Origin: Rapana venosa
Taxonomy: Eukaryota; Mollusca; Gastropoda; Neogastropoda; Muricidae
DNA: 64,000 nt
Direction of reading: 5' to 3'
Assembly: GCA_028751875.1 (NCBI GenBank)
Contig: CM054157.1
Span: forward strand, 4,163,468 to 4,227,467
The position numbers were made by a program, and so were the translations under genes. Within the stretch, counting starts at the first letter, position 1; every line of letters starts with the position of its first letter. Below the pieces are notes generated by a model. That model saw nothing but the letters and a program-made list of their open reading frames with translations. It made no database searches and was not told the origin of the DNA. This document shows, piece after piece, positions 22,269 through 35,050 of this stretch.

Positions 22269-23927
22269 TTGCCGAACCAAACTGTTGATCTTGTTGGCCA
22301 TGCATATAACCGTTTCTCTTTGTAGATTGTGTGTGTGTGTGTGTAGGGGTGGGGGGTTGTATAACTTGTTTGGAGAACCAGAAATAAAAGAGCTTACGGG
22401 GCTATTGACAGTCGGATTTCCTATTTCTAAAGAGACAAGGGCGTAGAGTGTAGAGAGTGCTTTGACTACGTTTACCTTCTCTGTAAAAAGTTTTTAAAAA
22501 CCCAGTGTGTGCTAGTTTGTAGAAGTTTTCTCTGAACACTTTTTTTGTTGTTGTTAAACATGGTGTGTTTTTAGCCTGTCTTTTTAAAATAAAATAAAAG
22601 ATAAGACTCTTTGTTCGATAACATGTAGCCACGTGTTTTAATTTTGTTTCAGTCCCCCCACCCCCACCCCCAATTTTTTTTTTTGGTCTGCCAGTGACTT
22701 TTATGTTTGAATCATAACCAGTGCTTTGTTTTTCCAAAGTTCTTTTCGAAGAACCCGTTTGCCCTCCCCGTCTATTCCTGTCCACTGCCTCTGGTGGTAT
22801 TTGATGGCATCTACTTTCTTATTGGTGATGGATTGATGTTGAAAATAAACCTTTCAACAGCATTCTCCACTGGTTTTCAGGTTGTGTGTGTTTTCAGTTT
22901 GGGCCTGGGTTATATTTTGTTTTTGTTGGCTATGCCACTTGTTTCAGAGCCACTCTTTCGCTTCTTCTGTCTATGCTTGGATGTCTGAGAGAGAGAGAAA
23001 GAGAAAGAGAGCAAAACGGTAAATGCTGCCACTGTATACTGCTAGCTGTTAACTGTGAACAGCAGTAGCTGAAGTTTAGCGACATGTTTAGGACTCTGTC
23101 CACAGGAGAGTAGCCTCACCTTTTTTTTTCTTATATTGATCATAGTGACATTTTTTAGTTGTAATTCTTCCCCCCCCCCCCCCCCCTTTTATTTTTAGCC
23201 ATCTGACAGAAAAGTACTGCAGATTGAAAGTAGAATTTATCAAATCGGTGTAATATGTTATGTAGTAGAAGTAGTGATAACAACCATACCAAAATTCTGC
23301 CTAGAAAATATTATGTAGATGTAAAGTAATTTACCTTTCTTTTCTTAAAAATCGTTTTTCAAGTCCAGATCAGTTAGCTGTCAGTTTGAGAAGTAAAGTA
23401 GATAGTAGGTGATCTATTGTAAGAGATCTTGCATGCTTGATGATGGTAGACGTCTTACAGGTCAGAAGCAGTTTTTAAGTTTTCCCTACAGTAACCTCGG
23501 CTAAAAGGTAACCAACCATCTACTAACCCTTCCCTCTGTATCACCCACTGCTGGGTTACAGTAGCACACAACTGCACACAGTGCACGTGCACTGGGAAAG
23601 AGGGGTTTTCTCCCTTAACGTAGGGATAGTGTTATTTCATCAAAGAGCCACGGAGGGCTAAGAAAGTTCCAGAATTATTTGTTGATCCATTCTTTGCCTA
23701 GGCAGAATTGGTTTTACAGGCTAAAAGTTGATCCAGCCAACAAGGAGTCACTATGACTTTGTGTGTCAAGACCACACGGGGGGGCTATCTGTTTGCAGTG
23801 CAGCAGGTCAGTTCTGTGTTTTTTAGCCTTTTACAAAGGTAGAAGTGGAGACAGTGATTTGCTTGATTCATTTTTCTCTCTACAAGCAGACAGCCAGTGA
23901 AAAGTTAGTTTACTTATAATGTCACAG

Positions 23928-24026
23928 GGTTGGGGCCTGTGATTGGTCAAACCGCAGCAGCAGCCCGCAGTCTCGCTTCACGTACCATCTCTCGCGCCTC
24001 AAGCAGGGGCATTATGGGAATTCATG
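23928..24026 (+). CDS. msi: Musashi cassette exon: GPV-poly-Ala-Arg segment
   Basis: 99 bp between GTCACAG and the donor GTATGT, phase 1 in and out. Open in the running phase: GLGPVIGQTAAAARSLAS, then RTISRASSRGIMGIH. The GPV and poly-Ala-Arg pattern recalls the AYGPxAAAA...RG segment I remember after the Tyr-rich part of vertebrate Musashi, and the order of exons agrees. A second donor, GTAAGC at 24039, is 12 bp further and also in frame; using it adds GMSA. The exon is markedly more GC-rich than the flanking intron. I judge it a true exon, probably alternatively spliced. Confidence 0.75.
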
Positions 24027-24038
24027 GTATGTCAGCTG

Positions 24039-27000
24039 GTAAGCAGCGAGCGCTGTGATTGGTCTAGAGCCCAAAGCTTTCTCTTCCCGCCTCCTTTGAA
24101 AAGCAACTTGGTTTGGCCTTTCTTAAAGTGACTGCAACTTCTGCAGTTTTGGAAAACAAATATTTTTAAAAGAATGAGGGAAGAGAGAAGCTATGCAGGA
24201 TTTTCTTTCCCGCTTCCATTCGTTTTCTGTCCCCTCTTTTGCTATTGTGGTATTCCCTTAGTGTTCTAGTCTAGAGCCAAACACTTTTTTCTTTCTTAAT
24301 GGATTTTTCAATGCACAAAAGACAGACCAAAAAACCGCTACACTGGTGTAATTCTGCGTATCTACAGTGTTGTGCAGTGTTCATCCTATATTTGTGGGGT
24401 TTTTTCTTTGGTGTTTTTTTTTTCTTTTCTTCTTCGTTTTTTCCCCTATATTTTGGTCGTGACACTGCTTTCAAAGTAGCTATGTGAAAACGTCACATTC
24501 TATTATTGTAATGCACAATTCACCCTTTGGATAAAGTACCACAGTGAACTTTTTGTGAAGCTAAGAATCTGCCAGATAATTGATAATGTTCTAAAATTGT
24601 TTCTATCTGTTTACTCACCAGTCTCTCTTCTGCTGTACAAAAAAATTCTTTGGCATTTTCAACTAGGAGTACAAATGGGCTGCTGTTGCTGGTTTTTTCG
24701 TGTATTTACTGTTGAAGGCAAAGCTAGTTTAGCAGACAGTATTCTAAGCTGAGACTTCATTAGTGATAGTTTTCGAAAAGCCCTGAAATTCGTTTCAGTG
24801 GCAGTGCATTTATTAGGTTTTGGACAAGTTTTGTTGGTATATAGATCGTAAAACATAGAGGGGATTGTCGATTTATTCTTCTAAAGAATAGGGTTCCTTT
24901 TTTTTAGTTTTTTAAACGGATAACCATTACAACTAGATTCAGTTTCTGTTAAAATCTGGGGTTTTAACTTTTTCTTTTTTTGTGTTTAAATATCACTTGT
25001 TATTCATTTCAGTGTCAGAACCCTCACGCTGTCGTGTTGTCATTGGTTAGTCATCTGCACATAGTATCAAAGAGTCGGTTGTCGTTAAGGTGATTCTTAC
25101 AGCTGATAGATTGTGTATATGGGTTAAGGGCAGGCTACCTGTTGCTCTAGAGAATTTGAGGAATGCTTTGTTTTGCTTCTGGCTACAACTTAGCAAACCA
25201 AGCATGTACTTGAGGCAGTATAGTTAATGACTGACAACAGATCTAGTAGCAGTGGTCTGGTAGCTAGCTGGTGAATCATATGCCATGAAATAGTTCCTTA
25301 GAGTTAGCTAGCTTCAAACGCAGGTTTTGTACAGTGTACTTCTTGCCATTTCATTGTCATTTAAGATATGTTTTAATCCATGTAAAAAATAGATTTTGGG
25401 TATTCTAGGGCATCTTATTAAACCCAAAGAATACTAACTTTATCAGAATCTTGTCATCGTAGACTTTCACTCAACTTTCATTTTTTCTTTCTTTCTTTTT
25501 GGGGTTTTTTTGGGGGGCTAGGCAACCTTGTATCTCCTATCAATTTTTGTGTGTGTAGAAGAATGTTCATTTGTTCATTACTCTCTCTTGTTCACTCCCT
25601 TGTCATTGTGAAGGTCACCCAGGCACAAACTGTCATCATCAGGCTCATTCTGTATTATCGGTTTCTTCTTCCTTCCTTTTATTTCTTTTCTTTTCTTTTT
25701 TTTAGTCGACTTTGTGCACGTGTATTGCTTTTAGTATTGTGTTTTTGTTTGTGGGTCTGTGGTGGCATGATATGTAGGGCACTGTGGGGGTGTTGAATGG
25801 GGGTGTAGGGGTGGTGGCCAGGTGTTGCAGGTGTACCTTGTTAGCGGCTGTGGTCCTTGGCAGTACTACAACCGTTCCAGTTTTCAGGGCTTGGGGGAAA
25901 GGGGTTTTGTACGTGCGCGTGCAGAGCCGCTTCACAGTGGGGGCTTACCCTTGAGTTGTGCTCCGTGTTGGTGGATTGTGTATAGCTATAGCTATGCATT
26001 TTTTTTCTTAACATTGCATCCTTGTAGTGGTGTGTATTTTGCTGGATGGATATGTGGTGTTTTGGTTTTTTTTTGGCTTTTCTTTGTCTCTCTTAACTAG
26101 ATATGGGTTTTTTTGTTGTTGGTTTTTAGCGATGGTATGGCATTGTATGTTTGATAACAATTGCAGGCATAACTGGAACAGATGGCAGTGTGTGTGTATA
26201 TATATATATATAATATATATCCTCAGTGCTGATTTTAGGCCGTGGATTTTGCAGCAGAATTTCTGCATATTTATTTATTTTTTTGTGGACTCCTAGGCGC
26301 AAGCAAGTTTCAATCTATGCGCCCTATTCGGTGCAGACAAATGAGAGCCAGCACTGACCACTGGGTACCCCCACGGCAGCTGCCGTTGTGTGTATCCCGC
26401 TGTTGACTGACCAGTCGCCATCTTTGTTGACGTTTCTGATGGCCGAATACTTCGACTCTTAAGCAACCACCGTTTTTATTCAAACCACCGGCCCTTCCTA
26501 CAGAAAACCCCAAGATGAGGAGCAATGTGGAATTTGGATACATGCGTCAGTCGGAATACAACAAGCATATATGAACAAGGACACACATGCGTCAGTCGGA
26601 ATACAATCAGCATATATGAACAAGGACAGAGATCGGGGTGTGAAATCGCCTGTACCACAGATGCACTTGTATGACCCCCCCCCCCCCCCCTATTTTTTAA
26701 ATCAACTTTTTGGGGGGATGGGAATCCTAGAATCAACACTGCCAGGTTTTTGGCTCGGGAAGTTGAGGTGTGTGGTATGGGGGCATGTTGATGTCCATCC
26801 TGTCTTCTTTGAATTGCTCAGATATTGTTATGCTGGTGGCTGTCAGTTGTGATGATCTCATTGGTGGGGGTTTTTTTTTGGTTTCTTGCATTGTTGATGA
26901 TGTTTCTTCCTTCTTACCACTACAGAGCAACAGTTTCTCACTTGACAATAGATCGCTGCGATAGAGTACTGTCTTAACTGACGAGCTTCGAGAAAACTGT

Positions 27001-28903
27001 TGATGAGTTTAAAGCAATGCAGAGTTTGGGGTGATATTTTTTTTTCATTTTGGGTTTGTTTGCTTTCTTTAAGGCTTGTTTTTTTTTTGGGGGGGGGGGG
27101 GGGGGTGGGGGTGGTGCTTTGGTGGGATTTTTCTTTTTTTTGGGGGGAGGGGGTGGATGGATGGGGGTGAGATTGTAAAGATCTATCTTCAGCTTAAAAT
27201 GAATTGTAAAGATTATCTAAGTTTAAAAGTTCTTTGATTTGCATTAGTTTTGCTTAGCCAAGTGCGTTGCCGGCTGGTTGTTCGAAGCAGGCTTTTCCTG
27301 TTTTCAAGTCCTCTTCTTCAAAACAAAAAGGAAGATGAAGAGAAGGCTGTTGAACCATAAAACTGTCCACTCTCTAAATTGCCAGCTTAGAACTTTACTG
27401 ATAGGCCACGTCCCAACAATTCCAGTTTACTGCCTCTGTAATCCCCCTTCCTGTCCTTTTCCTACTCCTTACATGACGTGATTGTGATGTCTTTTTTCGA
27501 TAATTTGATGTAAATGAGAAGCTAGATTTAATCCTTTGAAAGAAGTGGTAGTTGAATGATTCAAATCATCTTTTTTTCTTCTTTTTAAACATTTAAATGG
27601 GTAGGGAATTCCACAGTTTGGGAGCAATAGTTCTGAAGCCTCACACACTGTAGTGTAATGTAATAGCATCTCTGACTTTTTTTTTTGCTTGCGCGTAGTT
27701 TGTAGATGTGTATGCTTTGTAGGTAAATGTGCATGACATATCTGTGATGAAAATGTGATGGGGCACACATGCCTTTTGATCTGTTAAAACTGTAGAATTG
27801 AAAGTAGATTTTGTAGTGTTGCATCATAATAGTGCGCACCAATATTAGACAGTAGTTATTTGCTTGTCTAACCATTTTTCGTTTTGGTTCAGCAAGTGAA
27901 TAGTGTTTATTGTTTGTTTTGTTGGTTTACATGTAATCAACACTTGCACACGTTGTGGAGTCTGTGTGTATTAGTGATGTAGATGAAAGGGTCTGGTAGA
28001 ATTCATAGTAGAAAATAGAAACCCTCTGCATTCTTGGATCATGTAGTCTGAAGAAAAACAGCTTTCGTGTTTTTTGACATTTCATCTCTTGTATTGAACT
28101 TGGCTAGAAAACACAAGTTGAACATACGGACTACAGTGTGGAGGAAGCTATTTCTTCTCTCTGCAGGGTTTGCTCTACAGGGATTGTGTCATATTGCCAA
28201 CAAAGAAACTGCTAACGACTATTGCAAATAAGATTTTATAGGCTTTCCTCCTCTCACGGTTCTCAAAGAAATGAAGGAATCCTGTAATATATAAAAAGTT
28301 TTGAAAGTTGATGTTGAAATTCAACTTTGTTTATCAAGATAAGTTATCCCTAATCTTTTCCATAGGGCAGTGTGTATTTCTGATTGGCATGAATGCAATG
28401 GAAAAGCTGTTAACGATTGCACAGCTTCAAATGAAATGCAAAGGAGAAACGAGATTTTAAACAGGTAGTGAGCTTCTTCGATAGCGTCCTCTGCAGAGGC
28501 GTAGGGGTAGGGTCAGGAAAAGTAGGTCTATTGCAGAAAGTGCTCATGTAACTGGATAACAATTGCGATGAATCTTGTAACCTAAGGCTGGACAAGGTAT
28601 ATCCTCTTTCTGTTTCCTTGTAGCAAATATTTAAAGACGTAAACAAGTACCCTTTACTCAGACTGTTGATTCCAGTATTAAGATACAGAAACAAATCGAA
28701 ATATAGAAAATAAGTTTGAATATATCGGTCTGAAAGAAATTGAAGGAACATCTCTAAAACACTTCCATGACACAGCCGGCAAAGCATTTGGCTCCGATGG
28801 CTTGATAGGGTTAACCTTTTTCTGCCTCTGAGTTTGCGGCCCCAGAACTGTTCCCCCTCTCTGTGAAGGCTATGGCAATGTGTCTACCTTTCTTGTTTGT
28901 TAG
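24039..28903. other. Intron: mostly unique AT-rich sequence
   Basis: Few repeats: an AT run at 26196-26220, a two-copy repeat at 26540-26628, C or G runs at 26675-26690 and 27088-27105. A short open stretch at 25822-25950 (with QYYNRSSFQGLG) has acceptor-like TTGCAG upstream but no matching phase and no clear donor. The acceptor of the next exon is TTGTTTGTTAG. Confidence 0.7.
26540..26628. repeat. Two-copy direct repeat, about 45 bp
   Basis: ACATGCGTCAGTCGGAATAC, then CATATATGAACAAGGACA, repeated with two mismatches. Confidence 0.9.
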
Positions 28904-29038
28904 GGTATCCGGGCTATGGATTTCTAAGCAGCACCTCTGCCACTGGTGTGGGCACACAGCCCCTGGCTCTACCCTCCCCGTGTACTGAGGCCAGCCCCGG
29001 GTCACTGAGCTCTTCGCCAGTCATCAGATCGGGCCTTG
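28904..29038 (+). CDS. msi: Musashi cassette exon: YPGYGF and Ser/Pro-rich segment
   Basis: 135 bp (45 codons), acceptor TTAG after a T-rich tract, donor GTGGGT at 29039. Phase 1 in and out. It reads (G)YPGYGFLSSTSATGVGT, QPLALPSPCTEASPGSLSS and SPVIRSGL. YPGYGF suits the Tyr/Gly/Pro motifs of Musashi linkers, and codon use and GC content stand out from the intron. If the donor is not used, the frame runs on to a TGA at 29074-29076, which would make this an alternative terminal exon with a shorter protein (ending SVCLTMC). Confidence 0.75.
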
Positions 29039-29116
29039 GTGGGTCGGGGCTCTCTGTCTGCTTGACCATGTGCTGAGTCTTTGTGGCAGAGCGAATGTGC
29101 TTTTTTGAATAGAACG

Positions 29117-29310
29117 AAGCAAGTTTTGGAGCTAAAGCTAAAAAAAAGTAACCTTGCAGAAAAGTTTTGGAGCTAAAGCTAAAATGGTAACCTTGCTTTC
29201 TAGAAAAGTTTTGGAGCTAAAGTTAAAATTTTAACCATGAGGAAAGGGTTAAAACAAAGCTGTAACGAAAAGGTTTTGGCAACTAAAGCTAAAATCGCGT
29301 TAACCTTGCA
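29117..29310. repeat. Short tandem repeat, four to five copies of about 46-60 bp
   Basis: Each copy has AAGTTTTGGAGCTAAAGCTA followed by AAA and TAACCTTGCA or a variant. Confidence 0.9.
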
Positions 29311-29443
29311 GGTGGATAGGGTCAACTTTAACAATGGAGAGATTGTGTTTTCTGAAGTTTAGTGTATAGAAGCTTCGAAAGCAAAGTTGGGGGGTAAGGG
29401 AAATTGATAGTGTCAGAAATAGGGATAGATAAAAAATACCACC

Positions 29444-29445
<2 letters not shown>

Positions 29446-29485
<40 letters not shown>
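29446..29485. repeat. Poly-C tract
   Basis: About 38 consecutive C after CACCAAC. Confidence 0.95.
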
Positions 29486-31197
29486 AGTAAAGATAGCTTT
29501 TTTCTGTATCTTAACATGCCGCGATAAAACTATGGGGAATCGTGTACAGCAAACTGTTCGTAGATTTAGGACGCTAAGAAAACAAACAAAGAAAAAATAC
29601 AACTGTAAAGGGAAATCATTCTGTAGATGCCTTTTTCGGCAAAACAAAATTCGATAATAACAAAGAATTGAAAATATGAACAGAAGAAAAAATCATTGAA
29701 TCAAAATTTTTTTAAAACAAACTCAACGTTTATTTTGAACGCAAGCAAGCACAAGAACTGTACATGTGTCAAGTTCTTCAGTGCAGTGGACAAGTGAGGA
29801 ACTGTTGCAAAGTGCTCTGCAGTTCCTTTTGGTGATGTGAAAAGCGACACACCAATGTTAGAGTATCAAGGATAAATACAGCAGCTAGATGTGTCAGTTG
29901 GTCCCAGTTTTGTTTTTGATTGTAAATGATCACAAATTCGTGAAAAATTCCTAGAAGATACAGAAACAACTTTAAAGAGAGAATGATTTGCTCGAGGACA
30001 GAGAGGACTGGTTGGTGCTGCTTCACTGTTGCGGTGTCTGACCTTGTGCGTTGCATCTGTCATGTTCCTCCTTTCAGACACAAAGGAAAACAGTTTCCCA
30101 AGAATCAGCAGGAGGACTACACAAGCAAGAAAGCTGGTGGGTGTACAAGAAACTTGACCATGTATCAGTTATCATTTTCTTTAACAGTTCGAGGTCGATT
30201 GCCAAAGCAATGCTGACATCCTTCGGCAGGATTGTGTTTCCGTTCTGTTTGGGATGCCGACAAGGTGCGACTGTGTATTTGTCCACTCCTGTTTTGGACT
30301 GTGAGCGCTTTGACTTGTTCTCACACGACATAGCGCTGTAGAAATTCCATGTCATTACTTGGGCGCAGTAGGCTTTTGTTTCTCAGGAAACAGAAATACC
30401 CATCTTCACAAATTGACAAGAGATGTACCTGGCGTATGTGAATGAATTCCTGTACAAACCATGTCCAGTCTGCAGGACGTATTGAAGAGGAAAGTGACCG
30501 TATGGGTGAGGAGGTTACTCATGCTGGCCGCTGGAGGTACCAACACCTTTACAGACTAAAGGTACCAAAAAAGACACAACTGCATTTTGAGCAGCAAAAA
30601 GAAGAGAGGAAAAAGAGAGTGGGGAAAATTGGACTAGAGATACAAGGTAGTCTGCAATGTGTTGAACAAAACGGCAGTCAAAAGTTGTGATGAGGATTGA
30701 GAACAAAAAGGATGCGGAGTGTGTTAATGTGATTTGTCATGAAGAGAAGAAATCAACCAAACATCAAGAATTGAGAATGGGATTGCAAGCAAAGTTGAAG
30801 GAAACAGTTCAAGTCGGCAGCAAATGGCCTAATTGACCGTTACGTCTGGAGCTTATTCATCAATGGCTTTAGTTTGGGTTGATTATATTTAAGTCCCAGC
30901 AGAGCTATCCGATTAATGGATGTACCATCAAGTAACCACCGTATACTTCCAGGATGACAGAAAAAGTGCACATCTTACTAGCCTCTTCTTGCCGCCAGTT
31001 TGTGCAGAGGTTGAAGCCAAATTCTGGACAGTTTTCTGGCAAACCAACGGTGGCAGTCCCAAAACATGGGAATACTACTTATGGTTTGACCTCATTTTGA
31101 TATTGATTTGAGGACGTGATTTTTAAGATTTATTCCATTGACTCTGTACCCTTGTTTTGTTTTATTTTTAACATGTGACTTCAACCCTGATGATTAG

Positions 31198-31314
31198 TCA
31201 ACAACGAACTTGAACTGAATGAAATCGATGTACAACTTCGCAATGAAAGTCTGCACGAGACTAGCGATGTTGATATGTTGCTTAAATGGAGAACAAAAAG
31301 TGTCAGATCAATTG
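31198..31314 (+). CDS. Exon-like open stretch, unproven
   Basis: 117 bp (39 codons) between GATTAG and GTAGGC, phase 1 in and out, so it would fit the Musashi transcript. It reads (V)NNELELNEIDVQLRN, ESLHETSDVDMLLKWR and TKSVRSIG. The peptide is charged and looks like ordinary globular protein, unlike the Musashi linker, and the pyrimidine tract is weak. It may be a remnant of an unrelated inserted sequence or chance. Confidence 0.2.
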
Positions 31315-32685
31315 GTAGGCCCGAATAGTATTCTGATTATCTGAGTATTTAAGAAATATAATTGGATAATATCGCTTCCTTAGAATGTTTCTTTTCTATC
31401 GACGATGAAGTACTTCAAACAAACCTTACGGTGTTTGTCTCTCGGGGAAGATTCTTTAAATCCAGTTGTACATCGCAAACACATCGTTTATATCATCCGT
31501 GATTCGTTCGAAACAAAGGTAGTTGGTTTTTTTTCCAGACCTAACCAAATCAACTATCATTAAATTAAGGTTGACTCGTGGATGTAGTTTTGAAGAAACG
31601 GGGCAAAATTCTATATATAAGGATAGCTTTATGCTTGCAAGATTTGTTGTGGCTCGGTACCGTCAGTAAGTTTTGATATAAATGTCTGTACTTAGATATA
31701 ACACAAAAGAAACCAATATAAGCCAAAATAATCTTAGCAGAGAAGGAAATAATACCAACGATGGGAAAATGCTTGTAAATCAGAATGATAGTTGTAAACG
31801 ACGCTGTCTTCTGACGTACCGAAAGAGATTAATCTGCGTTTACATAGGAAGGGAGGGAGGTAGGAAAAGGAAATCCTTAGGAATCCCAGGCGGTAAATTG
31901 GTACATATTATCCATACTAATCACTGCAGGTTAAGTGGAAGGTGTAGAACCTGTTTCACCGTAGTTTTACATTGCTTATTAGATGTGTCGTTTGCATCGT
32001 AGAACTGTAGTCTGTGTACTTGCATCAGTAATTGCTGCAATCTCCTGTCTAACCCCTCTGACACTTCTTGGTACCTTGTTCATCTCTCCAGCTTCCCATC
32101 CTCTCCTCTTCTCCTGTTCTTCCTGCTCCTTTCTTCTCTTTCTTCTATTCTTCCAGTCATCATCTTGATTGTCTTCATTGCGTAGTTTATCCATGATGGC
32201 AGAACCATTTATTCGATTTTTTTTAACAGTAATATTAGTGTATATTGTTTAAAATTTGTTTGGAATCTTAAATGATTTTGTATCATGGTAAACGTAATAT
32301 TGTAGAAATACAAGCTATTGATCATAATTTCCGTAAATCGATATACGTATATTACTATAGACATGAAATAACATTGTTTTATCTTTTCAAAGAATCGGCA
32401 ATTTTAATGAAGAGCAGGTTTGATGTCATTGAAAGTATGTTATCCTAGGCACTGATACTGTGTCTTAATTCTTATGAAGTGTATTGCCTTTGTCGCAGTG
32501 TTGATTTAGTGAAGTAGCAAATGAACAGTTTATTCATAGTTTATATTTATATACACATGCTAAGTTTATATTTATATACACATGCTAACATCTTCGCACC
32601 TTTCCATAGAAATACGTACAGACATATTTGTGGACAAGAAATTAGAACACATCCAAGCACGTGCGCGCGCACACACTCACCCATC

Positions 32686-32716
<31 letters not shown>

Positions 32717-32736
32717 CTCTCCTCTCCTCTCCTCTC

Positions 32737-32792
<56 letters not shown>
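32686..32792. repeat. CT microsatellite
   Basis: CT runs with a CTCCT block in the middle. Confidence 0.9.
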
Positions 32793-32800
<8 letters not shown>

Positions 32801-33799
32801 ACCCACACCACACACATACACATGACATGCGTGTGCTCGCGTGCGCACCAATTTGCGGACACAAACCCCTACACACACACCCTTGCACAAAGCACTTGCA
32901 TCATAATACACACGCCTTAGCCTACTTAATTAAGACCACAGTGGCAGCATTCGAAGTGTGTGCAATGATTCAGATCACCAGCGTGTGTGTCACCTGGAAA
33001 CGTGTGTAAGTATATCATCAACATATCGATATTTCACCGTACATGGTGAGATAATTGTCATTTTAAAGATACAATATCTCTCTGTCTCTCTCCTCTCTCT
33101 CTCTCTTGGGGGGAAGCATTTTATATGATAACGTTTGTTTGTTTGTTTGTGGGTAGGAGGTTGGGGGCACAACATACATCTTTTGCAGTGCTGTGTTGAA
33201 TCTTGAAAGAAAGAAAGATGATGATCAACTGTGCTTGTCACTTAAAATGGTGAACGTTTGCGCAGAGTAAACTGTTCTGATCAAAACACACAGTCACTGA
33301 AGTTTCTGACTCGTGTACTGCCAGGTATAATGGTGTGTTTCTTTTAATATGTCTCGCATCATCAGCAAGACAACACTCGTGTGGTTTCACTCCTCAAAAG
33401 AGAAGATGTTCAGCTCTTGTTTTTTGCTGAATGTAGCTGGTCTCTGAGGAGTGTCTAAAAAAAGGAGACTTGTTAGAATGGCTTGAGGGTTACTCTTTTC
33501 CAATGTTTTTTTGTATTATGTGGCATTGTTGGTGTATGTGTGTGTGTATGTGTGACATCATTGGTTGGTTAGATGGTTAATGGCTGGTTGGTTAAGCCAT
33601 TGAGAAACAAGATGGTTAATAATAGCTGGTTGGTTAAACTCTTTTAAAAAGAACCCATCAACAACAAAGCAATTTATAGAAGCACTACAATAAAAGATAC
33701 AGTGAAACTCTCAGTATCACTCACACATTAAAACAAAACTGTTGAACAGAACAGTTTGTATATCGATCAGAATTTTTTTTTTAAAGTGCAGGACACAGG

Positions 33800-34370
33800 A
33801 TCAAGCAGATCTTTTGCCAGCCGTGTGCAAACTAAGCAGTGACTGGTCTGTACACCGTGTACAGAGAATTTGAATAATTAAATTTACATTGTAAATTTAT
33901 ATTTAACATTTTTTGGTATCCGTAAAAACTTTTAAAATTTACTGATGGTAGGTTTTTTAAAGAATGTGTTAATGGCTCTTGGAATTGAAATTTGTCTGCA
34001 AACGAACAAGTTCTGAATGCCATGCTCAGCAAAATTGAATTCTTAAGTTTGCATTTGAAGTTTATGTTCAACATTTTTGGTATTAGTAAAATCTGTTTTA
34101 AAATTCACTGATGGTAGGTTATCAAAAAATGTGTCAATGGCTCTAGGAATTGAAATATGTCTGCAAACGAACAAGTGACTGTTCAGTATGCCATGCACAG
34201 TGAAATTGAATGGTTAAGTTTGCATTTGAAGTTTATGTTCAGCATTTTTGGTATTTTAAAACTGTTTAAAATTTAGGAGGTAGTTATCAAAGAATTGTTT
34301 AATTCCAATTGGATATGAAATCTTGCAAACAACAAAGACTGTTCAACTAGCATGCACAGTAGAAATGATG
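33800..34370. repeat. Tandem repeat of about 166 bp, three or more diverged copies
   Basis: TTTTGGTAT, AATTCACTGATGGTAGGTTA, TGTCAATGGCTCTAGGAATT, ATGTCTGCAAACGAACAAGT and AGTTTGCATTTGAAGTTTAT recur in the same order at about 166-bp spacing; the last copy is the most decayed. Confidence 0.85.
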
Positions 34371-34699
34371 GTTAAAGTTAAGAAATTAAGTTTGGATCAC
34401 ATTTTGCCTTTTAGAAAACGACGTTAGTTATGGTGGTTAAAACTCTAATTGTCTTATATATATCCAAATGTTCAAATAGCAAAATTATAAAAGCAAAAAA
34501 TGCTTATAAAAATCATAGAAATCAATTTGAAAACGGCAGTAAAAGTGACAACGAAGAAGAATGGAGAAGAAACCTTTAAATCACAGTGGTTTAGACAAAA
34601 ACGCATTAACATCAGTTCGGGATATGACGATGCTAACACTTGCTAAACTAAAATACTAGATTATCAACAGCCAAACAAAAACAAACGAAACACCTAGTG

Positions 34700-35050
34700 T
34701 TCAAAAAACACGAAATCAATTTTAGATAATTCCTATAACTAAAGGCATACATTTAAAAAAAAACCAATGGAAACAAAAAAAAAGGTCTCTATATCAAAAA
34801 AAAAAAAAAATCAAAACATATATAAAATTAAGAAAAAAAACTTTGAAAAACACATCTATATTAAAACCAAAAATAACTGAAAAAATCTCTATAAAACAAA
34901 CTTTTTTAAAAAGCCTCTATATCGAAATCAAAAACTAAAAAAAAAAAATCCTCTATAAAAAACTGTTTTAAACCTTCTATATAAAAAACCAAACTTCTAA
35001 AAACCTCTATCAAAACAAAAAACTTGTTTTATTTACAAAAAAAACCTTCT
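34700..35050. repeat. A-rich repeat with CTCTAT motifs
   Basis: Repeated AAAACCTCTATATCAAAAAC-type units among A runs at irregular spacing of about 45-55 bp. Confidence 0.7.

Larger units (their letters stand above)
15595..23927. other. Intron: SINE-A, pyrimidine and CA tracts, unique DNA, 59-bp array
   Basis: GT-AG intron. 15690-15900 is GAG/GGT/C-rich; 16030-16302 is a SINE-A; 16680-17300 is pyrimidine and CA rich. 17310-22080 is mostly unique AT-rich sequence in which I see no exon with matching phase. 22092-22268 is a tandem array. G or C homopolymers lie at 21516-21529, 21670-21686, 21728-21749 and 23171-23186. Confidence 0.8.

Noticed and set aside
23935..24062. Internal promoter based on two CTGTGATTGGTC (inverted CCAAT) motifs
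   Set aside because: The first lies within an exon open in the correct phase with proper splice sites. Two CCAAT-like boxes alone do not support a promoter.
25822..25950. Possible exon with QYYNRSSFQGLG
   Set aside because: Protein-like, but in phase 0 where the transcript is in phase 1 at this point; in phase 1 there is an early stop after the TTGCAG acceptor, and no clear donor follows. Noted as worth a look with RNA data.
28410..28787. 125-codon minus-strand frame
   Set aside because: No motif, no neighbours in phase, AT-rich intron; length is within chance for 64 kb on six frames.
30442..30690. 82-codon frame rich in Lys, Glu and Gln
   Set aside because: Could be a relic, but there are no splice sites in phase and no recognised family. 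Kept only as part of the unassigned 29500-31950 interval.
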